Below are positions 32,362 to 39,222 of a DNA stretch of 39,222 bases, in pieces; the stretch's first letter is position 1; every line of letters starts with the position of its first letter. Source of the stretch: Leptolyngbya sp. FACHB-60 (GTDB taxonomy: Bacteria; Cyanobacteriota; Cyanobacteriia; Phormidesmidales; Phormidesmidaceae). Where the stretch lies: positions 1 to 39,222 of the forward strand of contig NZ_JACJOX010000002.1 in assembly GCF_014695775.1 (NCBI RefSeq), in the 5' to 3' direction. The notes under the pieces were generated by a model. That model ran no database searches, was not told the DNA's origin, and was given only the letters and a program-made list of their open reading frames with translations. The translations under genes and the position numbers were made by a program.

Positions 32362-33612
32362 ATGAACCTTTGGGATCACGCTAAACAGTTGGCAGACGCG
32401 GTATCGGAGACCAATCAGCAGATCGGAAGCCAAATTGATAAAGCTGCTGCCGCTACCAAACAGGCTACCGAAGAGCTAGCGACTACCAGTGTGCAGGCTT
32501 TGCAACAGGCCCAGCAGGTTGCCCAAAAAGCTGTGGAGCAAGGAGCGGCGGAGCTAGACAGTGCGCTCGGGTACGTCAAAACTGTTGGCGAAGGCGCTCA
32601 GCAAACCGCTCAAACGCTGACCGTTACCAGCCTAGCTACGCTTCATGAGCTACAGGAGACGGGGCAGCAGCATTCGCAGCGAAGCCTGGAAGCGATGGGC
32701 AAGGCTCTGGAAGAGTGGCAAGGGACGATCGCGGCTCTCGGCACCTCCGGCATGGTCACAGCCAATGCCCTCCAAGACCTACCGCGCACGGCTCAAGAGC
32801 TGGCCCAGGAAATGCCTGCCCTGGCGCGTCGATTGCAAAGGGCGGGCACCCGTTTGGGCGATGCCCCGCGATCGGATGCCGACATGATGGGGCTGTTCGA
32901 CAAAATTCCGGGTACGTCTAAACTTGGGGCCAGCGAGCGGGATATTCGGGTCTTTTTGTCGGATAAGCACGGCAGCCACGTTCAGGCTCACTCGAAGGGA
33001 GGCAGCAATGGGGCTGAGAATATTGTGTGGGAGCTGGGCGCAGACAATATTCGACGCGGCGCGGCCACGATGACGGGGGGTGAGCAGACCTACATTCGCT
33101 TCTACAACGCGGTGGATTCGGTGCTCAAGAACTCGACGACGATCGCGCAACTGGGTCTGGCAGCCACGGGCACAGCGATACTGGCTCAAGCGCTAGTGAC
33201 GGCGCTGGCCTACACCCTAGATCTTTACAGGGGCGACATTACCGCAGATGAGTTTCGCGACAAGATCGTTGCGGCGGCGATCAGCGCAGGCATTGCTACG
33301 CCAATCTTTTTTCTCATTTTGGTGGCGGTGATGGCGCTGTTCCCTGAGATTGTGGTGGTTTTGTCGGCTCCTGCGGTCATTTTGGGCTTCAATGCGTTGT
33401 TTGGGGTGGGCGTTGCGCTGCCGATTGTGCAGTCGATTGTTCGCCATGTGGAGGCGGGCGGCTGTGGGGATGAGGCCAAGGCCCAGTATGCGAAGGCGAT
33501 CGCCCAGGGGAATGCCCTGCTAGAGACCTCATCGCTGGAGGTGCAGCGGTGGTGGCAGCAGTTGTTTGCCGCTGACCCGGTGTTGGAAAATGAGGCGATC
33601 GCGGAGACCTAG
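32362..33612 (+). CDS. Membrane protein with a helical N-terminus and an HNH-like motif
   Basis: I use ATG 32362 (416 aa), about 9 nt after GGGGA. Residues ~1-160 are an Ala/Gln/Glu-rich helical region like phasins or apolipoproteins. Residues ~190-255 contain LSDKHGSHVQAHSKGGSNGA, then NIVWELGADNIRRGAATMTG, whose spaced His, Gly-Gly and Asn resemble HNH/endonuclease VII-like domains. The C-terminal third has hydrophobic spans TIAQLGLAATGTAILAQALV, TPIFFLILVAVMALF and IVVVLSAPAVILGFNALFGV. The pairing of a possible nuclease motif with membrane helices is unusual; a defence, competence or toxin-like role is possible but not shown. It is transcribed with or after the recombinase; no immunity gene is adjacent. 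Confidence 0.7.
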   Translation: MNLWDHAKQLADAVSETNQQIGSQIDKAAAATKQATEELATTSVQALQQAQQVAQKAVEQGAAELDSALGYVKTVGEGAQQTAQTLTVTSLATLHELQETGQQHSQRSLEAMGKALEEWQGTIAALGTSGMVTANALQDLPRTAQELAQEMPALARRLQRAGTRLGDAPRSDADMMGLFDKIPGTSKLGASERDIRVFLSDKHGSHVQAHSKGGSNGAENIVWELGADNIRRGAATMTGGEQTYIRFYNAVDSVLKNSTTIAQLGLAATGTAILAQALVTALAYTLDLYRGDITADEFRDKIVAAAISAGIATPIFFLILVAVMALFPEIVVVLSAPAVILGFNALFGVGVALPIVQSIVRHVEAGGCGDEAKAQYAKAIAQGNALLETSSLEVQRWWQQLFAADPVLENEAIAET

Positions 33613-33768
33613 GACAGCGGGGGGGATACCCTTTTGCCTTACCACGCTTTTTGCCGCCGTTGGGGTCTTGGGGGACCAGTTCGCTACGAAATTAGAGCAT
33701 GATGCCGATAAATTGTGATAGTCCGGAGCAGTCTCTAGTTATGCTATCTACCATGAGGCGACCCAGTG

Positions 33769-34287
33769 ATGAAACGACTACCATCCCTACTGCTGGCTCT
33801 GCTATTGACGCCCGTGGTCTTGGCTTGCACTCCAGTGGGCAACCGGCCCCAAACCCCCTCGTCACCGGTGAGCGACCCTACCTCTAACCCCACGCTTCCG
33901 GTCATTGATCGATTTACCCTTGACGAACTGTTTGCGCAGGATGGGGGTGGCTGCGGCATGACCCTATGGCACCGGGATGATGGCCTGCGATCGCCGGAGT
34001 ATCTCTTCTTTAATGGCCTGGCCCAACCCTCAGCCGATGCGATTGCCCTCATGAAACTCGATGGCGAGTTTATCCGCTTTCGCCGTATCGCCGCATCAGG
34101 TGATGAGTTTTACGGACAACAAACCTCGCAAACCTTTGCCAGCCCAGATAACGCCATGCAGCTGCAAGTCGATGTCACCCTGGGTGAACCGGGAGAAATT
34201 GAGTCGGTCTCTGTAGAAGGTACCCTACAACTTCAGCAGAACGGAGAAATGACGGAAATTCCAGTGTTAGGTGACGCTGGTTGTTAA
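33769..34287 (+). CDS. Putative lipoprotein of unknown function
   Basis: The 172-aa protein begins MKRLPSLLLALLLTPVVLAC, a signal peptide ending in a lipobox (VLAC), so it should be lipid-anchored outside the cytoplasmic membrane. A Pro/Ser/Thr-rich linker follows the Cys. The globular part includes GGGCGMTLWHRDDGL and DGEFIRFRRIAASGDEFYGQ, ending in a Cys. I do not recognise a family. ATG 33769 is favoured over the GTG one codon upstream, with GAGG nearby. It converges with the cupin gene after 14 nt. Confidence 0.75.
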   Translation: MKRLPSLLLALLLTPVVLACTPVGNRPQTPSSPVSDPTSNPTLPVIDRFTLDELFAQDGGGCGMTLWHRDDGLRSPEYLFFNGLAQPSADAIALMKLDGEFIRFRRIAASGDEFYGQQTSQTFASPDNAMQLQVDVTLGEPGEIESVSVEGTLQLQQNGEMTEIPVLGDAGC

Positions 34288-34301
34288 TTTTTGGATTTGA
34301 C

Positions 34302-34634
34302 CTAAGGCTTCGACAAAGTGAGCAAAAAGGCCAGATTCGCGATCGCCTTTAGGGCGTGGGGCGCGTTGGCGGGCATCACAATAAACACACCCGGCTCTAG
34401 GGCAATATCCTTGCCTTCTAAGGTCAAGACCCCTTTGCCCTCTAGGCACTGGACAACGGCATTACGGGTAGAGGTGTGTTCTGAAATTTCGGTGTCTGCC
34501 GCCAGGCAAAAGAGCGTGTATTGACAGACTTGGTCTTGCAAGAGCACTTTGCTCAACGTGCCTGCTTTGGGGTACTCAATGTGCTCTTGCAGATGGGTAA
34601 AGGTTGGCTGAAACGAGAGGATTGTGGTTGTCAT
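34302..34634 (-). CDS. Cupin-domain protein, 110 aa
   Basis: The cupin barrel is seen in EISEHTSTRNAVVQCLEGKG followed by ALEPGVFIVMPANAPHAL, matching the G(X)5HXH-like first and PxGxxxxxPxxxxH second boxes. The first box is partly degenerate, with one His. It is the second gene of a minus-strand pair with the methyltransferase, and the Crp/Fnr regulator is divergently oriented. Such small cupins bind metal and small ligands and could detoxify or sense a compound; the specific role is unknown. Confidence 0.85.
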   Translation of the reverse strand: MTTTILSFQPTFTHLQEHIEYPKAGTLSKVLLQDQVCQYTLFCLAADTEISEHTSTRNAVVQCLEGKGVLTLEGKDIALEPGVFIVMPANAPHALKAIANLAFLLTLSKP

Positions 34635-34707
34635 AGTGACCTTAAAAAAGAAAATTAGCCCTTGAGCGAATTATTGCAAGCGTCCATTTGGTTGGGACAA
34701 GTTCGAC

Positions 34708-34736
34708 GTAGGGGCATTGCAGTGCAATGCCCCTAC
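34708..34736. repeat. 29-bp cyanobacterial REP-like palindrome
   Basis: GTAGGGGCATTGCA and TGCAATGCCCCTAC flank a single central G. The GTAGGGGC...GCCCCTAC pattern resembles dispersed repeats I recall from cyanobacterial genomes. It lies between the cupin and methyltransferase genes and would form a strong hairpin in their mRNA. Confidence 0.7.
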
Positions 34737-34767
34737 CAGAGGGTTCTGCCTGTCAAAGTGTCTTAAC

Positions 34768-35658
34768 TTAATCAACTGCTGCAATATTCAGTTTTTCAGC
34801 GCGAAAGATGATGTAGCCCAGGTCGTCGCCGTATTCGGTAAACACCCGTCGCATCGCTAAAATGCGCTGCCGCATCATCGGATGTACGAGCAAATTCCAG
34901 CCCAGGCTGAGCAGGGTACCCAGTCCTTCTTCTTGGGCAATGCGCAGCGGATTGAGTAGGGCCATCGGGCCAGTTTGGTGCTGCTGCACGGTTAAATTTG
35001 CCGCCTCAGAGGCCGCTTGCCAGCCCGCCTCACTCAGTGGGGCTGTGTTGACGCGAATGGTGGTAGCCAGTTCCTGGTAAAGGGCTTCAATGCGGGTACC
35101 CTGGGCCAGCATTTCATGGCTGAGGAACTGTCCGCCGGGCTTGAGGCGATCGCCCACCCCCTGCAAAATTTTGGCCTTGCCAGAGGCCGACTGCATCGAC
35201 AAAATCGCCTCGCCCAGCACGTAGTCAAACTGCTCAGAGATGCGCTCTAGCTGAAAAATATCGCCTTCGCGAATGTCTACGCGATCGCTCAGGCCCGCTG
35301 CTTCTACATTGGCGTGGGCGCGGGCCACACTTTCAGAATTTTTTTCGACCCCTACGACCTTGACGCCATAGCGTTGAGCCAGGGCGATCGCGCTGTAGCC
35401 AAAGCTAGAAGCCAGTTCTAGCACAGTATCGCCGGGTTGAAAGTCAACCCAGGTGAACAGCGTTTCGGTGGCTCCCTGCCCACCCGGACGTAGGATCTTT
35501 TTACCCGCTGCGGCCAGCACCTCATGGCCAGGAGCGGTTTTGAGATTGAGCTGTTTTGCCGTCATAGCGTTGACCAGAAGAGGATGTCTCCACTGTGGCA
35601 GAGTGGGCTTGGAGGGTTCATGAGGTAGCTCATAAACGCCCCCAAAGGTGGCGCTCAA
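34768..35658 (-). CDS. Class I SAM-dependent methyltransferase
   Basis: The 296-aa protein has the Rossmann-like motif I VLELASSFGYSAIALAQRYG, motif II VVGVEKNSESV, and REGDIFQL and FDYVLGEAILSM for later motifs. RLKPGGQFLSHEM is the post-motif strand typical of small-molecule methyltransferases. The acceptor is unknown. It is probably co-transcribed with the cupin gene, with a REP-like hairpin in the gap. The divergent Crp/Fnr regulator 115 bp away likely controls it. Confidence 0.88.
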   Translation of the reverse strand: MSATFGGVYELPHEPSKPTLPQWRHPLLVNAMTAKQLNLKTAPGHEVLAAAGKKILRPGGQGATETLFTWVDFQPGDTVLELASSFGYSAIALAQRYGVKVVGVEKNSESVARAHANVEAAGLSDRVDIREGDIFQLERISEQFDYVLGEAILSMQSASGKAKILQGVGDRLKPGGQFLSHEMLAQGTRIEALYQELATTIRVNTAPLSEAGWQAASEAANLTVQQHQTGPMALLNPLRIAQEEGLGTLLSLGWNLLVHPMMRQRILAMRRVFTEYGDDLGYIIFRAEKLNIAAVD

Positions 35659-35773
35659 TTTGCCTGAGATTCCTATGTTGCCTGGCTTACAGGAACTCGT
35701 GGCTCGCCCAGTATGTAGCTTGAGAATCGGTATAGTTTAGTGAAGGCCCGACGTTCTCTGAGTTACCCCAACC

Positions 35774-36472
35774 ATGCAGGTCGATGCCCAGCAGCTCCAG
35801 AAAATTGGCCTGTTTAAAGACTTAGACCTGCCGCTGCTGTCGCAGCTCGCCACCCACAGCAGCCTCAATGCCTACGGCACCGATGAAACCGTATTTCAGG
35901 AGGGTGATGCCCTGCCCGCCTGCCTCTACCTGCTGGCAGCGGGTTCGCTGCGCCTGACTAAAGTCTCCGAGTCAGGTAAAGAGACTATCTTGCGGTTGCT
36001 GGGGGCCGATGAGATGTTTGCGGCTCCGGCGCTGTTTGGCAATGGCCAGGCCCCGGCTACCGCCACGGCCATGGAGCCGATTGAGGTGCTGACCATCAAG
36101 CGAGAAGCCTTGCTGAAAGGGTTTCAAGAAGCTCCAGAGCTAGCGCTGCACCTGCTGGGCATCTTCAACCAGCGGCTTCAGGACCTGCACAACCGGGTGC
36201 ATGGCCTGGTGTCAGAACGGGCGATCGTGCGGTTAATTCACTACCTGGAGCATTTTGCCGCCAGCGCCGGTACGGAGGCGGTGCCAGATGGTCAACGACT
36301 GCGATCGCACCTCACCCACTACCAAATCGCCCGCAGTATTGGCATTACTTACGAAGAGTGTGTGCGCCTGTTTAAGCAGCTCAAGGGAGCGGTCGTCTAC
36401 CAACGGGGCGGCAAAATCACCATTCTTGACCCCGATAAACTCACTGCCATCGTGCAGCGCCAGGTCGACTAA
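35774..36472 (+). CDS. Crp/Fnr-family transcriptional regulator
   Basis: The 232-aa protein has a cyclic-nucleotide-binding-like beta-roll (LSQLATHSSLNAYGTDETVF, QEGDALPACLYLLAAGSLRL) and a dimerisation helix. The C-terminal winged helix-turn-helix contains LTHYQIARSIGITYEECVRL. The N-terminus lacks an Fnr-type Cys cluster, and the cAMP phosphate-cassette arginine is not evident, so the effector may be haem, 2-oxoglutarate or another molecule. It is divergent from the methyltransferase-cupin pair across 115 bp, the usual layout for a local regulator. Confidence 0.9.
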   Translation: MQVDAQQLQKIGLFKDLDLPLLSQLATHSSLNAYGTDETVFQEGDALPACLYLLAAGSLRLTKVSESGKETILRLLGADEMFAAPALFGNGQAPATATAMEPIEVLTIKREALLKGFQEAPELALHLLGIFNQRLQDLHNRVHGLVSERAIVRLIHYLEHFAASAGTEAVPDGQRLRSHLTHYQIARSIGITYEECVRLFKQLKGAVVYQRGGKITILDPDKLTAIVQRQVD

Positions 36473-36750
36473 CCCGCTCTTGCCCTCCGTATGCCCTTGG
36501 CACAGGAGGAAGTTTCCTCACCACTAACGGGCGATCGCTATGCCGATCAGCTCAAGTCTTTACTCTGAGCAAACTACACTCCACACCCCCGCTGGCCCCA
36601 ACAGGCCTTTATTGGCATGGGACACGCACAAATTATCTCTCAAACCTGTGTACCAGTTGAATATCAGGCTGACAAGTTCAGAAAATCAATCCGAAATACT
36701 GGCATTTGGTGATAGGTACGAAAACGCTCGCAGAATACTTGGGAAAAGCC

Positions 36751-38013
36751 ATGAGACGGTTTTGCTATTTAGGCCTCGCTGTGTTGACAGCCCTATTGAT
36801 CGGGATCGCTCAAGGCGCGATCGGGTTGCTGCCCGCGCAGGCCAGTGTCAATGCACCCGCCGAAATTCGGGGAGTCTGGCTGACCAATGTTGACAGCCAA
36901 GTGCTCTTTTCAGAGCAAGCGGTCAAAAACTCGCTGCAACAGCTTGCCAATAACCGCTTCAATACCGTCTACCCGGCAGTGTGGAGCTGGGGCTACACCC
37001 TCTATCCCAGCCAGGTGGCGGAACGAGCGACGGGCTACAAACAGGGTCTCTATCCCGATTTGGAAAATCAGGGACGCAATGAGGCATTAGAAGCGGCCCA
37101 GGGCGATCGCGACATGCTGCTCGAAGTGGTTCAAACCGCTAAAGACCTCGGCCTCAGCGTTATCCCCTGGTTTGAGTTTGGCTTCATGGCGCCGGCCGAC
37201 TCACCCCTGGCGCTACGCCATCCTGACTGGCTGACCCAAAAGCAGGGGGTTCTGCCCGCCGCAGGCCGAGAGCAGGAGGGTAGACACACCCGGGTATGGC
37301 TCAATCCGTTTCACCCAGAGGTGCAACAGTTCGTTCTTGACCTGGTGGCCGAGCTGATGGCCAACTACGAGGTAGATGGGCTACAGCTCGATGATCACTT
37401 CAGTCTGCCGGTGGCGTTTGGCTACGACCCTTACACCATCAACCTCTATCGGCAGGAGCATCGAGGCCAAGCGCCACCCACCAACCCCTACGACGCCGAG
37501 TGGACGCGCTGGCGAGCCGATAAAATTACCGCCTTTGTCGACCGGGTGTTTTGGACGGTCAAAGCGAGACGACCCAACGCAGTGCTATCGGTTTCGCCCA
37601 ACCCGGCTACCTTTGCCTATACCCACCATCTCCAAGACTGGCCCCGCTGGCGAGAAAAGGGGTATGTCGAAGAGCTGATCGTCCAGATTTACCGAGATAA
37701 CCTAGCCAGCTTTCGCAACGCCCTCCGCGATCGCGCCCTTCAGCAGGCTCGTCGCCATATTCCTACCGGCGTTGGCATTCTTAGCGGTTTGAAGAATCGA
37801 CCGGTGCCCATGGCGCTAATTCAACAGCAGGTGCAGACGGCCCGAGGCATGGGCTTTGCTGGGGTTTCATTTTTCTTCTACGACACGGTGTGGACAGTGG
37901 CGGAGGGCGAAACCAGCAGCGATCGCACCCAAGCCATGCAGCGCCTGTTTGTTACCCCCCGACAGCGCCCCAGCGTTGCTTCTAGCCCCAGGCCTGCTGT
38001 GGCTAGAAGCTGA
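36751..38013 (+). CDS. Secreted GH10-like (GHL10/DUF187) glycoside hydrolase
   Basis: Start ATG 36751 gives a 420-aa precursor with a Sec signal peptide (hydrophobic LAVLTALLIGIAQGAIGLLP, then AQA). The mature part begins EIRGVWLTNVDSQVLFSE, a hallmark of the GHL10 family. NTVYPAVWSWGYTLYPS, VIPWFEFGF, NPFHPEVQQFVLDL and DGLQLDDHF (likely catalytic acids) follow. It is likely to act on extracellular or periplasmic glycans. It converges with the junction-spanning unknown gene and is followed by a 13-bp hairpin. No close partner is in an operon with it. Confidence 0.88.
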   Translation: MRRFCYLGLAVLTALLIGIAQGAIGLLPAQASVNAPAEIRGVWLTNVDSQVLFSEQAVKNSLQQLANNRFNTVYPAVWSWGYTLYPSQVAERATGYKQGLYPDLENQGRNEALEAAQGDRDMLLEVVQTAKDLGLSVIPWFEFGFMAPADSPLALRHPDWLTQKQGVLPAAGREQEGRHTRVWLNPFHPEVQQFVLDLVAELMANYEVDGLQLDDHFSLPVAFGYDPYTINLYRQEHRGQAPPTNPYDAEWTRWRADKITAFVDRVFWTVKARRPNAVLSVSPNPATFAYTHHLQDWPRWREKGYVEELIVQIYRDNLASFRNALRDRALQQARRHIPTGVGILSGLKNRPVPMALIQQQVQTARGMGFAGVSFFFYDTVWTVAEGETSSDRTQAMQRLFVTPRQRPSVASSPRPAVARS

Positions 38014-38018
38014 ACTGA

Positions 38019-38051
38019 GCGACAGATCGCACTGTACCTGCGATCTGTCGC
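38019..38051. terminator. Perfect 13-bp hairpin between convergent genes
   Basis: GCGACAGATCGCA (38019-38031) and TGCGATCTGTCGC (38039-38051) surround a 7-nt loop. It starts 6 bp after the GH10-like stop. The lack of a T-run means it is at most a non-canonical terminator. The rest of the 38052-38300 spacer holds nothing I can name. Confidence 0.55.
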
Positions 38052-38300
38052 CCAGGGCCGGAGTGTAAGGGTTCGACAACGTTTAGGCGCACCGCAATCG
38101 ATCTAGAGCCATGTAGAGGGCGGTTGAGGCCTTCTATAAAGCGGTAGTCGCGCTGGTTTTTGCTGAACAGAGGTAGGTTGAATGCGATCGCAGTGGCCGC
38201 AGTTAAGGCCGTGAGAATGAGTCACCCGTGGCTGGGAGAGTACCTCATCATCAACTCTATGGATTGGGCCGATACAGCCTGGCTCAGAGAGATCAGCCAA

Positions 38301-39222
38301 TTACCACTGCAACGCAGAATCGGGGTTAGGGCTAAGGGGTACAGGCTTGCAAATAAACGCCAGGATGTAAATTTGGTCAGCCGCCGTGGATGTGGTTTTC
38401 GTTTGGCTGGGTTCCTGCGAAACCTTGCTTGCCTGGGGTAGGGTGGGGCGCATGACGGCTTCCTGCTGGAGTCGCAAGAATGCCTTTGACGCAACGGCCT
38501 GAGAAATTCCGGGGTTCCTATCCACTGACTGTAGCGGTTTCTTCAAGGGTAGGTCCACCGGTTCGACAGCCCGCATCAACTGGAGTTGAGCCGTATTCAA
38601 CGAGTTGACCTTAAATGACTGAGCGTCTGCTTTTAGAGGTTGAGTCACTACCGATTGAGCGAGGTTCCCTGGGGCTAAGTTGGGTTGTGCCGTTTGAGCC
38701 AGGATGGGATAGGCCAGGTCAAGCGAGGTGACGGGGCTAGCGACCATCTTCATCATGACAGAGGGGCGATCCCAGTAACGTTTACCCTTAGGAAAATCTG
38801 TTGGGTCAATGAAAATATCAGGTTTGGGCCGTCTAGGGCGAATAACTACGGGCGTTGCTGGGGAGGATGGGCTAGGCGTTGTCGGGGTTGCGGGCGCAGG
38901 TGGTTGAACCCAGCGCTTCACTGTAATGTTGCGGGCGAACACCACTGCACTAACGTAGGCAGGACATTGACCAGCAGGGGGCGTATTGCCGTTGGAGAGC
39001 TGCCGAGAGCGATCCATAAACCGCCAAAAACGAGCTTTAAACAGGTCAGGATCCAGCCAAGTTCGCACGATCGCAGCAGAGCTAAATTCCAGCGAAATTG
39101 ACTCAATATCGGAGGTTTGGAGGTCGGCGGCAAGGCGCGATCGCAACTCTGCCGGAGCTGTTTTGACCATCGCGTCCACTTCATCCCGGGTCAAGTTAAA
39201 GGTTTGCCAAGAGCCCGATGCC
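38301..39222 (-). CDS. Unknown-function protein, C-terminal part of the junction-spanning gene
   Basis: This is the 3' portion of the gene that starts at 827; 39110-39222 duplicates 1-113. A TTG near 39194 gives an apparent start, but in the closed circle the frame runs in from upstream, so it is internal. The segment begins around LTRDEVDAMV and includes a Pro/Thr/Ser-rich linker (for example PPAPATPTTP). It ends in a Gln/Ser-rich region without a recognisable domain. There is no signal peptide or membrane helix. It converges with the GH10-like gene, and a perfect 13-bp hairpin at 38019-38051 lies between them. Function is unknown; the linker suggests a two-part structural or surface-associated protein, which is inference only. 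Confidence 0.7.
   Translation of the reverse strand, partial: ASGSWQTFNLTRDEVDAMVKTAPAELRSRLAADLQTSDIESISLEFSSAAIVRTWLDPDLFKARFWRFMDRSRQLSNGNTPPAGQCPAYVSAVVFARNITVKRWVQPPAPATPTTPSPSSPATPVVIRPRRPKPDIFIDPTDFPKGKRYWDRPSVMMKMVASPVTSLDLAYPILAQTAQPNLAPGNLAQSVVTQPLKADAQSFKVNSLNTAQLQLMRAVEPVDLPLKKPLQSVDRNPGISQAVASKAFLRLQQEAVMRPTLPQASKVSQEPSQTKTTSTAADQIYILAFICKPVPLSPNPDSALQW
39110..39222. repeat. Right copy of 113-bp terminal direct repeat (circular junction)
   Basis: Exact copy of bases 1-113. It should be trimmed once when the circle is closed. It is coding on the minus strand, part of the unknown gene that runs from 827 through position 1 and on to 38301. Confidence 0.95.

Noticed and set aside
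35659..35773. Fnr box in the Crp/Fnr-methyltransferase spacer
   Set aside because: TTGAGAATCGG is only half-like the TTGAT-N4-ATCAA consensus and the second half is missing.
38103..38441. Frames on both strands near 38100-38440
   Set aside because: The plus-strand frame overlaps the junction gene antisense and the minus-strand one is short without a ribosome site.
1..39222. rRNA or tRNA genes
   Set aside because: No stretch shows tRNA cloverleaf landmarks (such as GGTTCGAATCC arms) or rRNA core sequence on either strand by eye.

Overview
The window is one complete circular replicon. Bases 1-113 and 39110-39222 are identical, so the molecule closes at about 39,109 bp. A gene entering the left end on the minus strand continues in frame from the right end. 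The host is almost certainly a cyanobacterium: HIP1 octamers (GCGATCGC, for example at 28-35 and 814-821) are scattered through genes and spacers, and several products belong to families I associate with cyanobacteria. A parA/ribbon-helix-helix partition locus, a primase-polymerase type Rep and the absence of rRNA, tRNA and core genes make it a plasmid.

Layout. (1) 38301 through the junction to 1454: two minus-strand genes of unknown function; the larger is frameshifted close to its start. (2) 1455-8040, plasmid backbone: long palindromes, a candidate small RNA, parA and parB-like genes flanked by GATTAAYC-type repeats, a WGR-domain protein, a DUF1016 remnant, the Rep gene with a candidate antisense RNA in its leader, and a three-gene operon headed by a small ribbon-helix-helix protein. 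(3) 8176-14822: an XRE regulator and a 1688-residue hybrid histidine kinase on the minus strand, bracketed by decayed plus-strand genes. (4) 14922-20316: a minus-strand glycan operon of glycosyltransferase, UDP-galactopyranose mutase, a GH1-RmlD fusion and a truncated glycosyltransferase. (5) 21145-31261: a galactose island. galE is on the plus strand. Facing it is a minus-strand run of GH2 hydrolase, galT, an M24-like protein, galK, a small protein, an MBL hydrolase, a PhyH dioxygenase, GH43 and a cupin. (6) 31667-38013: a minimal tyrosine recombinase, a membrane protein with an HNH-like motif, a lipoprotein, a cupin/methyltransferase/Crp-Fnr module and a secreted GH10-like hydrolase.

How it fits together. 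galK, galT and galE complete the Leloir pathway to UDP-glucose/UDP-galactose. GH2 and GH43 could release galactosyl or related residues. glf turns UDP-galactopyranose into UDP-galactofuranose, which the adjacent glycosyltransferase could use. The plasmid therefore looks like a mobile galactose salvage and galactan/galactofuranose building kit, but it carries no recognisable sugar transporter.

The most interesting non-coding signal is upstream of rep: a plus-strand promoter and strong intrinsic terminator define an RNA of about 85 nt complementary to the rep leader. That leader can fold two mutually exclusive stems, one of which masks the rep ribosome binding site. All functional statements are from sequence reading alone; no search or folding program was run.
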